From Myrica gale (lineage: Eukaryota > Streptophyta > Magnoliopsida > Fagales > Myricaceae): 64,000 nucleotides of DNA. The position numbers were made by a program, and so were the translations under genes. The number at the start of each line of letters is the position of its first letter. The stretch's first letter is position 1. The stretch covers positions 10,602,001 to 10,666,000 of the forward strand of contig OZ005608.1 in the NCBI GenBank assembly GCA_963930655.1, in the 5' to 3' direction. Below are positions 54,244-64,000 of this stretch, piece after piece. Under the pieces are notes generated by a model. That model was not told the origin of the DNA and searched no databases. It saw nothing but the letters and a program-made list of their open reading frames with translations.

Positions 54244-56468
54244 GAGTGATCTCCTGGAATTGCAGATGCCTGGTTCGGGACCCTGCAATCTGAGCTCTCC
54301 GAAGCTTCATTCAGAAGTTTGATCCAGTTTCCATCTTCCTTATGGAGACTAAAATGGAGGATGAAAAATTGTATCGCTTTCAGTGATCTCTTGGTTTTGT
54401 TTCTTGTCCGCCAGTAGGCTTAAGGGGAGGCCTTGCTTTGTGCTAGCGGCCAAATATTGATTTAGATGTTCAGTTTATATCCAAGTATGTTATTAGTATT
54501 GAGGTACAACATGGTCTGGATTTACTTGGCTTTTTTTGTCACTTTGTTTATGGCCTACTCGTTGGTAGGGGTATTCATTTGCATCGGCGGTTACCGTTTT
54601 AACCGTTAAAATCGTTACCGCTACCGGTAAGGGCGATTATTGTGCCTTAGCGGTGCGGTGACGGTGTCAAATATTTGATTCCGTCAATTGCGGTGACGGA
54701 GACTGTTTTCGCCAAACCGTCACCTACACTACCGTTAACCACCCCTAGTTAAGACTTGAGATGATTATTAATTATGTGACATACTTTTGTTGAGCTTTTG
54801 TTGGAATATGTTAGTTGGTTTATGTCACTTTGTTGGACACTTTTATTAGACTTTAGTCTTTATGTTTGAATATGATATTATATTATACTTTTTATGATTG
54901 TTAATGATAATGATATTATATTTGAATATGTTATGATATTTGTCCATTTGATATGATTATTGATTATGATATTATATTGAAATTTAAACGGCCTAAAACA
55001 GTGAAAAAAATGAAAAAGCTCAAGAAAAAAGTTTTTTTTTTGCACAACGGTTATACGGTTTAAGCGGATATCGTATAACCGTTACCGTTAATACCGTCAC
55101 CGGTAAAGGCGGTTATTATGCCTTAGCGGTGCGGTGATGGTGTCAATTATGTGATTCTGTCAATTGCTGTGATGGTAATGGTTTTTGTCAAACCGTCACC
55201 TACACTACCGTTAACCACTCCTACTCGTTGGCAGGACAAAGTTCACTTTTGGCGTCATTTTCAGCGCAATCTGATTGATCAATCTTCTCCAGTTGTTTGC
55301 TTTGGGGATTTTTAATGATCTTTTGTCTAGTTCGAATAAAAGAGGGGGTAGGCCGATTAAATCTTCATTTTCCCCAGGTTTGTCCCACTTTGTTGAGGCT
55401 AATGGGCTAGTGGATTTGGGCTTCCCTAGTCCGAAATTTACTTGGTCAAACGGGCGTTTGGGTCAATCCCATATCAAGGAAATAGTGGATAGAGGTTTGG
55501 CAAATGTGGCATGGCGAACCGTGTTGCCTAATGCTTCCATCGAGCATCATCCGATCTCCCCCTCTGACCATTTGCCTGTGATTCTAAATTTTGGAAGTTT
55601 TCTTCTTCTCTCCCAAAGCCTTTTAAGTTTGAGAGACCATTCTTGTTATGCAGTGATTGAGGCAGTGCGAAATCAACCGTTGGGAGGTGTTCCGGCTTTG
55701 ATTTTGTTTCAAAACTTAAAAGCCACCAAGGAGCTCTTCAACTATGGAATAATGTTTGTTTTGGGAGGATCCAGGATCATATCAAGATTATCTCTCCTCA
55801 AAGATTGTCGAAAATGAAGTTGACTTCTCCTCGGAGGAGTTGTTGGCAGCAAATTTAAATTAAAAAGGTGTTCTAGATGAAGCTTTAAAATGGGAAGAAT
55901 CTTTATGGCATCAAAAATCCCGAGTTCGGTGACGAACACTAAGTTTTGTCATGCATCAACAATTACCGGAGAAGCAGGAATTCAATCCATCGATTGCAAA
56001 TCTTCGGAAAATATTTGACTATCGGGTCGTATGGAGGTGGGCAGTCTTTTGCTTGAATTTTTTAAGAATTTTTATTCCACTACCAATCCTTTTTTTCCCA
56101 GCGACTTGGAGTGTTTGATATTTCCTATTATTTCGGAGGAGGAGAATGAGTTATTATGTGTTGTTCTTTCGTCTTCTGAGATTTTCAGTACTTTGAAGAG
56201 TATGTCTTCTATTAAGTCCCCGGGTTCGGATGAGATGTTAATTTTCTTTTTTCTCTCTTGTTGGGGTATTATTGGAGATGATATGGTAGCAGTTGTGCAA
56301 ACTTTTTTCATCACTAGTTTGATGCAACCGGAACTCAACCAAACCAACATGGTGCTGATTCCAAAAGTGGACGTCCCAGTTTTGCTGTCTCAGTTTATGC
56401 AATGTGATCTACAAACTCATCACTAAGATCATGGCAGATCGCCTTAAACTTATCCTGCCCCAACTTGT
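54240..56468 (+). pseudogene. LINE copy E, ORF2 (endonuclease and RT start)
   Basis: It starts MRVISWNCRCLVRDPAI, then FDPVSIFLMETKMED, the APE-type endonuclease with the SWNCRG-like and MET-K residues. After the MITE the frame resumes with CFGDFNDLLSSSNKRGGRP (55300), LVDLGFPSPKFTWSNGR (55400), ANVAWRTVLPNASIEHHPISPSDHLPV (55500-55580), the conserved SDH near the endonuclease end. RT begins at LKSMSSIKSPGSDEM (56195) and QTNMVLIPKVDVP (56340), followed by NVIYKLITKIMADRLKLILPQLV in another frame. Stops at about 54275 and 54385 and several frameshifts disable it. Confidence 0.75.
54566..55223. mobile_element. hAT-type MITE, 658 bp, 8-bp target duplication
   Basis: It starts TAGGGGTATTC and ends AACCACTCCTA. 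The flanks are identical CTCGTTGG octamers (54558-54565 and 55224-55231), the length expected of hAT. Removing it restores a continuous LINE frame. The two ends hold direct copies of a roughly 150-bp block (about 54600-54750 and 55075-55222) that share ATTATTGTGCCTTAGCGGTG / ATTATGCCTTAGCGGTG and CACCTACACTACCGTTAACCAC, rich in CGGTTA and ACCGTT words. No transposase is present. Confidence 0.85.
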
Positions 56469-58462
56469 TGTTGGCTTTTGTGCACAATCGAGATTTTGAT
56501 GATTTCAATAAATAGATCAATTTTATAAATTGGACATCTTCAAAGACAAAGACGACTTGATAAAAGAGCCAAAGACTTGAAGAAAGAAGAACAAGAAGAT
56601 GCAAGGAGCTCAAAGTAAAGTTTTCAAGACCTTAGGGTATAATCCTTGTAACTCTTTGTTTCACTTTTGACAAGGATTATGAATCACACTTGCATATCTT
56701 TCAAAACGTGCATAAACCGTTTTACCTTTTGTTTGAAAGATTAAAATATTTTTAAAGGTTTCAAAACACCCCAAATATATTCTCAAACCTTTCATATATT
56801 TATGGGAAGAAAGTCTTTAAAATTGGGTGTTTAAAAGTGGTCAAAAACATGTGTTAGCCCAAGGTTGTTATACAAACAATCTATAAATGATTTTGATGAT
56901 AATAAAATATTCTAAGTTTCAAAGACTTTATAGATTTTACATTGTTAATCCACAATTTCCAACTTGTATTTCAAAAGGATTGAGGTTTCACTCACTAACA
57001 TATTTCTAAGTGGACTTGAACACCATTACACAAGCTGATAAGCTCAATTTTTCATAATGCAGGTGTTAAAAGAAGTTTGGAATGAGTTGGACACTTTAAA
57101 GTTGCTGAAAAATTCTTCAGCACTTATAAGTGTCGACACATTGAACTACCACCCGAGAGTTTTCATTTCAGGACATTCAACTTGATTTTTTGTCTAAGTG
57201 TTGGAAGTGTCGACACATTGAACTAAAGCCCGAGAGCCCAACTCCAAAATGCAAAAATTCATTGTCGACAACATTTTTCAGACTAAGTGTTCAATGTGTC
57301 GACACATTGAAGGCATGTGTCGACACATTGCACTATCTCCCGAGAAATGAAAACATGGTGTCGACACATAGAAGACCATGTGTCGACACATAGTGCGAAT
57401 TTGCAGATTCTCTGGAAACGACGCCAGCTCTTTTAAAATGGATCAAATGTCTTCTAAATCCCTCCAACGGCTCTCTAAGTTTACAAGAAGATCCTTAATG
57501 ACCGTTGAAGACATATAAGCTATAAGAAGAACAAGATGAGGAGAGAAAGATAGAACTCGACCAATATTGCAACATCTAGAGAGAGAAAGTCCAAGATTCA
57601 AAGAAATTCATTTGCTAAATCCTTCAAGTCCAGAAGCTCTCATTGTCAAATCCTCCTCTCTTGCTCATCATCGAAGATCTAGCCTCCAAAGAGAGAGAGA
57701 TTTCTTAAAGAATGGACAACCCACTTGCAAGCTCACTTTGCTCTAACTTCTAGAGAGAGAAGTCATTTGAAGAAGAGGGAACACCACACCTAGCAAGGAA
57801 GCTTGTGCTCACACCTGCCAAACGTTAGGTTTCCTTCAAGAATCTTATCTTCTTATCTTTATTGAGCTTTATACTTACTAATTTGGCTTAAAGAGTCATT
57901 CCATAAGATTTGAGTTTTTCATTGGGTTATTTGGCTAAGAGAGTTATTCACCTGTGTACTCATTCTTTGTATAACTTTTGAGTGTTGTGTGAACACTTGT
58001 TGAGTGTTGGGAAAACAATTGGTCCTACTTGTGAGAGTAGAAGAAATCATCTAGGGTGTGAGGATTTGTGAGAGTTAAAGTGTAAGCTCGGAAAATACTT
58101 TGTAAAAGTTCCTTAGCACCCGGGAGGCTAAGGTGTATTCGCTATTTGGAGAATAGTGGAGGAAGCCCAAGGAAGTCAATAGCCTTGGGGGTGGACGTAG
58201 GCAAGTGTTGGCCGAACAACCTAAAAATACGGTGTTATCTCTCTAACTCTATCTCGCTTATTATTCGTTTCATATTCGTATTTGTGATGCTTTATGATTC
58301 ATGATTCATTGCTTATTTAGCTTATCATCTACTATATTGATATCTGCATTTTTATCCTTAGAGAAATAGCATTTTCCAGATCTGTGTTTTAATCGAAAAA
58401 AGGGCAAGTTTTTGTAAAACTCAATTCACCCCCATCTTGGGTTGTTATTTAGACTCACAACA
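56469..58462 (+). repeat. First SIRE-like LTR of the composite insertion
   Basis: It runs from TGTTGG to ACTCACAACA. It carries seven TGTCGACA octamers between 57131 and 57390, upstream of a weak TATA-like ACATATAAGCTATAAG (about 57511). GTTCCTTAGCACCCGGGAGG lies near 58110. TGGTTTT follows directly, matching only the first bases of a TGGTATCAGAGC primer-binding site. Confidence 0.55.
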
Positions 58463-59289
58463 TGGTTTTAAATGAACCGGTCGATGAAATTATTTGTAGC
58501 GGTCGACCTTTACATGAAGCGGATGATGTTGACAGCATTCAATTTTATGACCGTTGGGCAACAACTACTTGAACCAGTCGACCGGTACATGAAGCGGTCG
58601 ACCTGTACAACGGTAAAATTGTCAAATCAACCTCTAACGGCTATAAACGGCTAGTTTTCATATGTGGCCTATAAATACACCTTCATTTCATCTAAAATGT
58701 AGAACCAACGACCACATATCATTTCTCATATCATTCACACAAAACACACTTTCTCATATCCTTGTCTTTGTGTGAATCAAGAGATAGAGCCTTTCATTTT
58801 AATATCTACTCTATCAAGAGAGTTTTTGTTCTTCTATCTTCATATCCAAGAGAAGTGTTTCCTTTAGTGAGGTTGTTCACTAAAAAAGAAACTTAGAGAG
58901 TGTATATCTCAAGCTTGTTAGGTTGTGAGTGGTGAGCCCGAAAAAACCATTTGGGTGAGTTTGAGTGTTGAGCCCGGGAAAACACTTATACGGTTCTCTA
59001 GCACCCGAAAGCTAGAGTGTAAAGCTATTGTGGAAAACCTCAAGGCTCGGTGAAGGAGCTTGAGGGGTGGATGTAGGTAGGTTTGCCGAACCACCTAAAG
59101 ATCGAGTGTTTGCTTCTCTTATCCATACTCTTTACTTTCAGCACATACTTACTTTTATTGCATATTATACTTGTGCTAAAGTAGTATCTAGTAGCAAACA
59201 TGTCTTTGGGGGTCAATACCGAAAAGTTTTAGAAAACCAATTCACTCCTCCTCTTGAGTTGCCTTAATCCTGAAAACTAGAACTAACCA
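58463..59289 (+). repeat. Second SIRE-like LTR fragment of the composite insertion
   Basis: It is 5'-truncated. It carries GGTCGACC-type octamers (58501, 58596, plus the variant AGTCGACC at 58576), a clear TATA box CTATAAATA (58670-58678), the block CGGTTCTCTAGCACCCG (about 58991) and the terminal AACTAACCA. Confidence 0.55.
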
Positions 59290-60050
59290 ACTTGTCTCTT
59301 TGTTTCAGTTTACCTTTATTCTGGGAGGGCAGATTCATTGTAACTACATTATAGCTTCTGAATTATTCCATAGCATGGCTCATAAACAAGGAAAGACAGA
59401 GTTGGTTTGCTATTAAAGGGGATATGCAGAAAGCCTACGACGGAGTAGAATGGTCGTTTCATCTGGCGATTCTAAATTTTGTATTCTTCTAAACATGAGT
59501 CCTTTTGGATTTTTTTTTGCCTTCACGCAGTCTGTGCCAAAGTGACCCGCTCTAGCCTTTCCTCTTTATCTTGGTCTCTGAAATTTTGTCCTTGTTGCTT
59601 CTACGGGAGGAGAATCGTGGCAGGTTGAAAGTGCTCAAAATAAAAGCCTCGACTCCTGCACTTAACAATTGCTTTTCATTGATGACCTTCTTTTCTTTGC
59701 AAAAGCCACTGAGCAGGAGGTGGCTGTCATTAGCAAGTGCTTAGGGACCTACATGCTTTGGTCTGGACAGTAGTTGAACAGAGAGAAATCCTCCATCATT
59801 TCAGCAAGAACACCAACCCGCAAGTGGCTGCTCAGATTTTGTCTACCCTTAGGTTGTCCGCAATCCCTGCGACGGCTAATCACCTGGGTCTGCCCCTCCT
59901 CTTTCCTTGAATCAAAGTAGAGGCTTATGTTGATCTTAAAGACATAATTTTCTAGAACTTGCCTGGTTGGAAGGCTAAGTTACTTTCTCAAGGGAGACGA
60001 TCCACTCTTCTTGCTTAAGTTGCTACGGTGATGTTGTCTTTGATAGTTTA
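59290..60050 (+). pseudogene. LINE copy E, RT middle part
   Basis: This is the continuation of ORF2: GGQIHCNYIIASELFHSM (59325-59380), then IKGDMQKAYDGVEW with the first catalytic Asp of the RT palm (59415-59450). A QGDPL--FPLYLGL-like stretch is at about 59540. In shifted frame DDLLFFAKATEQEVAVISKCLGTYMLWSGQ (59685-59770) includes the second catalytic DD. LNREKSSI and HLGLPLLF (59880) follow. It is truncated at 60050 by the copia LTR. Indels and stops are frequent. Confidence 0.75.
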
Positions 60051-60590
60051 TGCAAAATCAAACTAAAACAAACAACATGTTTTCAACAAAACATCAATCA
60101 TGATTATAAATACAATTATGGATTCGATTTCCTACCTGACAAATGAATTTAGGAATCTACAGTCGTTTTACGATCAAATCCAAAAATCCAGCAATTCAGA
60201 ACAGTAACTCAGATGTGTTGCCTCCTAAGGGATTTATGTCACTCTCTCGTTATGAGATTTCTCTAATAGGTTCTGATGGCCAACCCCTTGAATATAACAA
60301 TTACATTTTTAGACCTTGGGAAACCCTAGAAAGAGCATGAGACATATGATCCTTATGGATCTCAAATTCCAGCCGTAGGATAAAACTGAAAAACTATTCT
60401 TCTAATACAATTAGAGCTTCTACTAATTACAATCAAGTTCATCAACATATTGTAATTGACACCTGAAATTTGAGATTATTGCAAATATGCTCATTTACAT
60501 ACAATTAATTTCTTCCACCAAACTATATTCCATATAAGATATTAGGACAAGATTAATTAATTTGGTTCTCGAGGGCACATAATTCTAACA
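60051..60590 (-). repeat. 3' LTR of a minus-strand Ty1/copia element (540 bp)
   Basis: On the minus strand it begins TGTTAGAATTATGTGCCC (60590) immediately after a polypurine-type GGGGGCAAGTGAGAGAT, and ends GATTTTGCA (60051). The plus-strand flank GTTTA (60046-60050) would be one half of a target duplication. Positions 60239-60560 match 63678-64000, the second LTR. Confidence 0.75.
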
Positions 60591-61399
60591 ATCTCTCACT
60601 TGCCCCCAGAACCAAATATCACTGTTATGTCTCTATCTCATGTAAACTTGATTTCTTAGTTCACAACTCAGTTGGACCACAAAATAATTTTGAAATATAT
60701 ATAATATATTTTTATGTATTAATAAAATAGTTTTGTAAAACACTCCGGCTTGATTTCTTTTAGTCCAACTCTTTCATGAACACTAACTGATTATACTATC
60801 TTTCCAAAAGACTGGTGGATTCCTCGTTGAACATTCATATCACTCAGTCATCACGCACACAACCCAACATGTCCAGATATAGTCCTGAATGAACATCACC
60901 GGTTGACAATATCAAAGCATGTGTACACAATTCATGAATAAATACAAACATCTCAGGTCTAAGGACAATATAGAATTGTGATAGAACAACCTTTAACCTG
61001 ACAATGATCATTTCCAAAAGGCGTTCTTAATCGGATAATGTTCAGTGTATGTACTTGTTACATGACATTCACTTGTCTGCTTAAGGTCATACCTCAATGA
61101 TGAAATCAATCATTCTCCGCACAACAAGTGTAGACTTTATGTTACAAAAGTGTAAAACAATTTCAAGCTTACAAGGAACTGAAAAATCATCATTCTCTGC
61201 CTTTGATTCATTAATTTCTAGCATGATTTTTCTACAATATTACCTGAACAAATTACATACATAACATCACATGTTACGTATAAACCCATAACAACAATAA
61301 TATATGTGAAATATAAATAATCTTTTATTATCAAATAATAAAGGGAAAAACAAAACGTCAAACACAATCATACATATATCTCAAACTCATATCCTTAAT
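60591..61399 (-). other. Copia 3' non-coding region
   Basis: This is DNA between the pol end and the 3' LTR of the minus-strand copia element. Apart from the polypurine tract next to the LTR (60591-60612) I see no feature. It is AT-rich. Confidence 0.5.
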
Positions 61400-62760
61400 A
61401 TGTTTTTCAAACACTTTCTAAGATAAAAGGTTTTGTAAATGGATAAGCTAAATTATCAGTTGATGCAACCTTCACCATTGTGACATCACCTCTGGATATG
61501 ATATCACGTATTAGGTGAAAACGATGAGACAACTTCTTTGTCCTTTGTTGAGAACTTGGTTTCACTGCCTGTGTAATCGCACCAGGGTTATCACAGCATA
61601 ATGGAATAGGCTCCTCAATCGATGAGACAACTTCAAGTTCTTGAATGAACTTGCGAATCCACACAGCTTACTTTGCAGCTTCACTTGCAGCAACATATTC
61701 TACCTCAGTTGTAGAATCAGCAATAGTACTTTGCTTGAAACTTTGCCAAGAAGGAGCACAAATCTAAACGTTGATCTCCTATCATCAATGTCTGATTGAA
61801 AATCTAAATCTGTATATCCCTGGACAGTCAGATCCTCACTGTCATACACTAAGAAATAATGTTTTGTATTTCTCAAATACTTGAGGATATGTTTCGTTGT
61901 TGACCAATGTTCTGTACCTGGATTGGATTGGTATCTACTCACAACGCTAACTGCATGACTGATATCAGGCCTAGTACAAAGCATCGCATACATGAGACTC
62001 CCTACAGCCGAAGCATAATGACAGTTACTCATCTTCTCTCTTTCTTCATATGTTTTTGGACATATCTGTTTAGAGAGATGAATATATGTCTAAAGGGTAG
62101 AAACTATTTCTTGGAATTTACCATGCTAAATCTAGCCAATATCATGTTAATATAATTGTCCTGTGAGAGACCCAATAATCTCTTCTTTCGGCCTCTAAAC
62201 ACTTTGATCCCGAGTATGTAGTATGCTTCCCCAAGGTCTTTCATTGAAAATTGGTTAGACAACCACATTTTCACAGATGACAAAACCCCTACATCATTCA
62301 CAATGAGTAGTATGTCATCCACATAAAGAGCAAAAAAGGTATACCACTAACCTTCTTGTAGACGCAAGGTTCATCCATGTTTTGTGAGAAACCAAACCTT
62401 TGGATTGACTTGTCAAAATGGATATTCCAACAACGTGATGCTTGTTTTAGGTCATAAATGGATTTCTCCAATTTGCACACTTTTGATTCATTTTTTCGAG
62501 ATATGAAACCTTCTGGCTGGTCCATATAAATTTCTTCATGGATATACCCATTCAAGAATGTGGTCTTCACATCCATCTGTCATATCTCATAATCATAGTA
62601 TGCTGCAATTGCCAATAGAATTCTTATGAACTTTAGCATAGCTACTGGTGAAATGGTTTCCTCATAATCAATACCAGCCTTTTGAGTATACCTTTTTGCC
62701 ACCAGCCTAGCTTTAAAGGTCTCTACCTTTCCAGTTGGTCTAAGTTTCCTTTTCTAGATC
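61400..62760 (-). pseudogene. Ty1/copia RT and RNase H relic
   Basis: The minus-strand reverse transcriptase reads PIGCKWI (62760), QMDVKTTFLNGYIHEEIYMDQPEGF (62580-62510), KLEKSIYDLKQASRCWN and PCVYKKVSG, with the catalytic MWMDDILLIVND spanning a frameshift near 62310. FSMKDLGEAYYILGIK is at 62240. RNase H follows: YASAVGSLMYAMLCTRPDIS (62020), SRYQSNPGTEHW, LVYDSEDLTVQGYTDLDFQSD (61850-61800), then WIRKFIQELEVV and LCCDNPGAITQAVKP, HRFHLIRDIISRGDV and DNLAYPFTKPF (61664-61420). Frameshifts and stops (about 62100, 61780, 62580) inactivate it. The family resembles common Tork/TAR-like copia; the lineage is not certain. Confidence 0.8.
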
Positions 62761-63677
62761 CATTTGCAACCTATAGGCTTAATGTCTTCTGATTTGTCTA
62801 CCAAGGTCCATACCTTGTTAGAATACATGGAGTCTATCTCTGATTTTGTGGTCATATGCCAATGCTTAGTATCTTTGTCTTTAACAGCCTCTGTATAATC
62901 ACAAGGATCAATCTCCAGTCCTTCATATTCCATTTGATAAATCTCATTTAACAAATTGAATTTTATTGGAGGTCTTATAATCCTTTTACTACGACGAGGC
63001 TCATGTGTCTCAACAGGTTCAGCTTGATCAGTGGGAATAACCATTTGATCCTCATTTTTCTCATTCTGCTCAGTCACTGTATTGTCTCTTTGCTCATCAA
63101 GAGCAACTCTACTCTCAATTTCATTCAAACTATAATCATTTTCAAGAAAAGTAGCATTCCTACTAACAAAAACTTTGTTTTCACCGGATTATAGAAGTAG
63201 AAACTAGTAGTCATTTTGGGATAGCCTACAAATAGACACATATCAGTCCTTGATCTCAGCTTATTCACATTAAACCTTTTAACATGAGCTGGACAACCTC
63301 ATATCTTAAAATGATTAATACTTGACTTCTTGCAGTCCATAAATCATATGGGGTATTAGGAATTGATTTTGTATGAATTCTGCTTAACAAATAAATAACA
63401 GTCTCCAAAGCATGTCCCCAAAATGATATGGACAACTCAAATATGCTCATCATATAACGAACCATATCCAATAGGGTTCTATTCATTCTCTCTGCAACAC
63501 AATTGTGTTGTGGTGTTCCTGGTGATGTGAGTTGAGATATGATTCCATGATCTTTAAGATAAACTTTAAAATCATCCAAGAGGTATTCGCCTCCCCTATC
63601 GGAGCGAATTATTTTAATGGACTTTCCAATCTGTTTCTCAACTTCATTGTGGAATTCCTTGAACTTTTCAAGAAATC
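62754..63677 (-). pseudogene. Ty1/copia integrase relic, N-terminus lost
   Basis: The frame 63677-63265 carries the integrase core FLEKFKEFHNEVEKQIGKSIKIIRSDRGGEYL (with the second catalytic Asp), LKDHGIISQLTSPGTPQHN, then VAERMNRTLLDMVRYMMS with the catalytic Glu, and SFWGHALETVIYLLSRI. The C-terminal region, in another frame, has CLFVGYPK (about 63220) and 63128-62754 with PRRSKRIIRPPIKF and WTLVDKSEDIKPIGCKW leading into RT. Everything upstream (gag, protease, integrase zinc finger, first catalytic Asp) is missing because the LTR joins directly at 63678. Confidence 0.8.
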
Positions 63678-64000
63678 TCACTCTCTCGTTATAAGATTTA
63701 TCTAATAGGTTCTGATGGTCAACCCCTTGAATATAACAGTTATATTTATAGGCCTTGGGAAACCCTAAAGAGAGCATGAGACATAAGATCCTTAGGGATC
63801 TCAAATTCTAGCCGTAGGATGAAATTGAAGAACTTTTCTTCTAATACAAGTAGGGCTTCTACTAATTAAAATCAAGTCCATCAACATATTTTAATTGACC
63901 CCTGAAATTTGAGATTATTGCAAATATGCCCCTTTACATACAATTAATTATTTCCACCAAACTATATTCCATATGATATATTAGAACTGAATTAATTAAT
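63678..64000 (-). repeat. 5' LTR fragment of the copia element, runs off the window
   Basis: It is about 90 percent similar by eye to 60239-60560 in the same orientation. It lacks the equivalent of the last roughly 190 bp of the LTR (60051-60238) and is fused to the integrase frame at TCACTCTCTCG. The rest of the LTR should lie within about 30 bp beyond the window end. Confidence 0.75.

Larger units (their letters stand above)
53470..56468 (+). mobile_element. Second LINE family (copy E), left part
   Basis: This plus-strand L1-like element is distinct in sequence from copies A-D. It has an ORF1 tail (53583-54243), ORF2 from 54240, an endonuclease interrupted by a MITE (54566-55223), and RT motifs up to LPQLV at 56468, where a composite LTR insertion begins. 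It resumes at 59290. The 5' end is truncated within ORF1. Confidence 0.75.
56469..59289 (+). mobile_element. Composite SIRE/Maximus-like copia LTR insertion
   Basis: It begins TGTTGGCTTTTGTGC, ends CTAGAACTAACCA, and is flanked by ACTTG(T) on both sides (56463-56468 and 59290-59295). Removing it gives an uninterrupted LINE RT frame (LPQLVSLFQFTFI). Inside are two LTR 3' ends: CAATTCACCCCCATCTTGGG--ACTCACAACA (to 58462) and CAATTCACTCCTCCTCTTGAG--AACTAACCA (to 59289). Both have the GCTAGCACCCG-style R/U5 wording of SIRE/Maximus LTRs but are clearly diverged. The second lacks its left end. No gag or pol is present. The family call is by pattern. Confidence 0.65.

Noticed and set aside
57131..57390. 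Repeated TGTCGACACATTG words as a CRISPR-like array
   Set aside because: Spacing is irregular, repeats are 8-13 bp palindromes in a plant LTR and no cas genes exist; not CRISPR.

Overview
The window is nuclear DNA of a flowering plant, almost certainly a eudicot. It is AT-rich and dominated by decayed, nested transposable elements of plant-specific types: L1-like LINEs with a C-terminal RT zinc-binding domain, Athila, Tat and chromovirus-type Ty3/gypsy pieces, Ty1/copia pieces, Mutator-like and hAT elements, and one tRNA-type SINE. I see no bacterial, organellar or viral genes, no rRNA or tRNA genes and no CRISPR. The species cannot be read from the sequence.

The only host gene I can support lies on the minus strand. 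It has three exons at 40153-40088, 39333-39160 and 23467-23252, all joined by phase-0 GT-AG introns, and encodes a 151-residue protein of unknown function. Intron 2 is 15.7 kb and is filled with a SINE (23814-24023) and pieces of at least four LINEs: a plus-strand copy at about 24300-29309, two minus-strand copies at 31411-32466 and 32467-38460, and a plus-strand copy at 35150-37937 that splits the second minus-strand copy.

Left of the gene (1-22600): an unassigned segment; a hAT transposase scrap (1560-1818); a Tat RNase H/integrase relic (1838-2746) meeting an oppositely oriented Athila pol relic (2747-4525); a gag-like relic (4526-6900); a Tat-type 3' LTR (7264-9389) carrying a second LTR fragment; and a long minus-strand LINE (9509 to about 18730) split by two large solo LTRs, 13231-16477 and 18735-22493.

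Right of the gene (40964-48879): three Mutator-type inverted-repeat elements lie upstream of the gene start. The largest (42036-46975) has approximate 9-bp target duplications and contains a small LTR retrotransposon (42270-45471) with a perfect 5-bp target duplication, a gag/protease remnant and no reverse transcriptase. A quiet AT-rich stretch follows (48889-53116).

Far right (53470-64000): a second, different LINE family on the plus strand (ORF1 and ORF2 overlapping by ATGA) is split by a hAT-type MITE (54566-55223) and by a composite SIRE-like LTR insertion (56469-59289). It is finally cut off by a minus-strand Ty1/copia element (60051 to beyond the window end) whose upstream LTR is fused directly to integrase. 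None of the elements looks autonomous. I found no new multigene system. The points most worth checking are the conserved gene with its TE-filled intron, the RT-less LTR element nested in a MULE, and arrays of 8-bp palindromes upstream of the copia LTR promoters.
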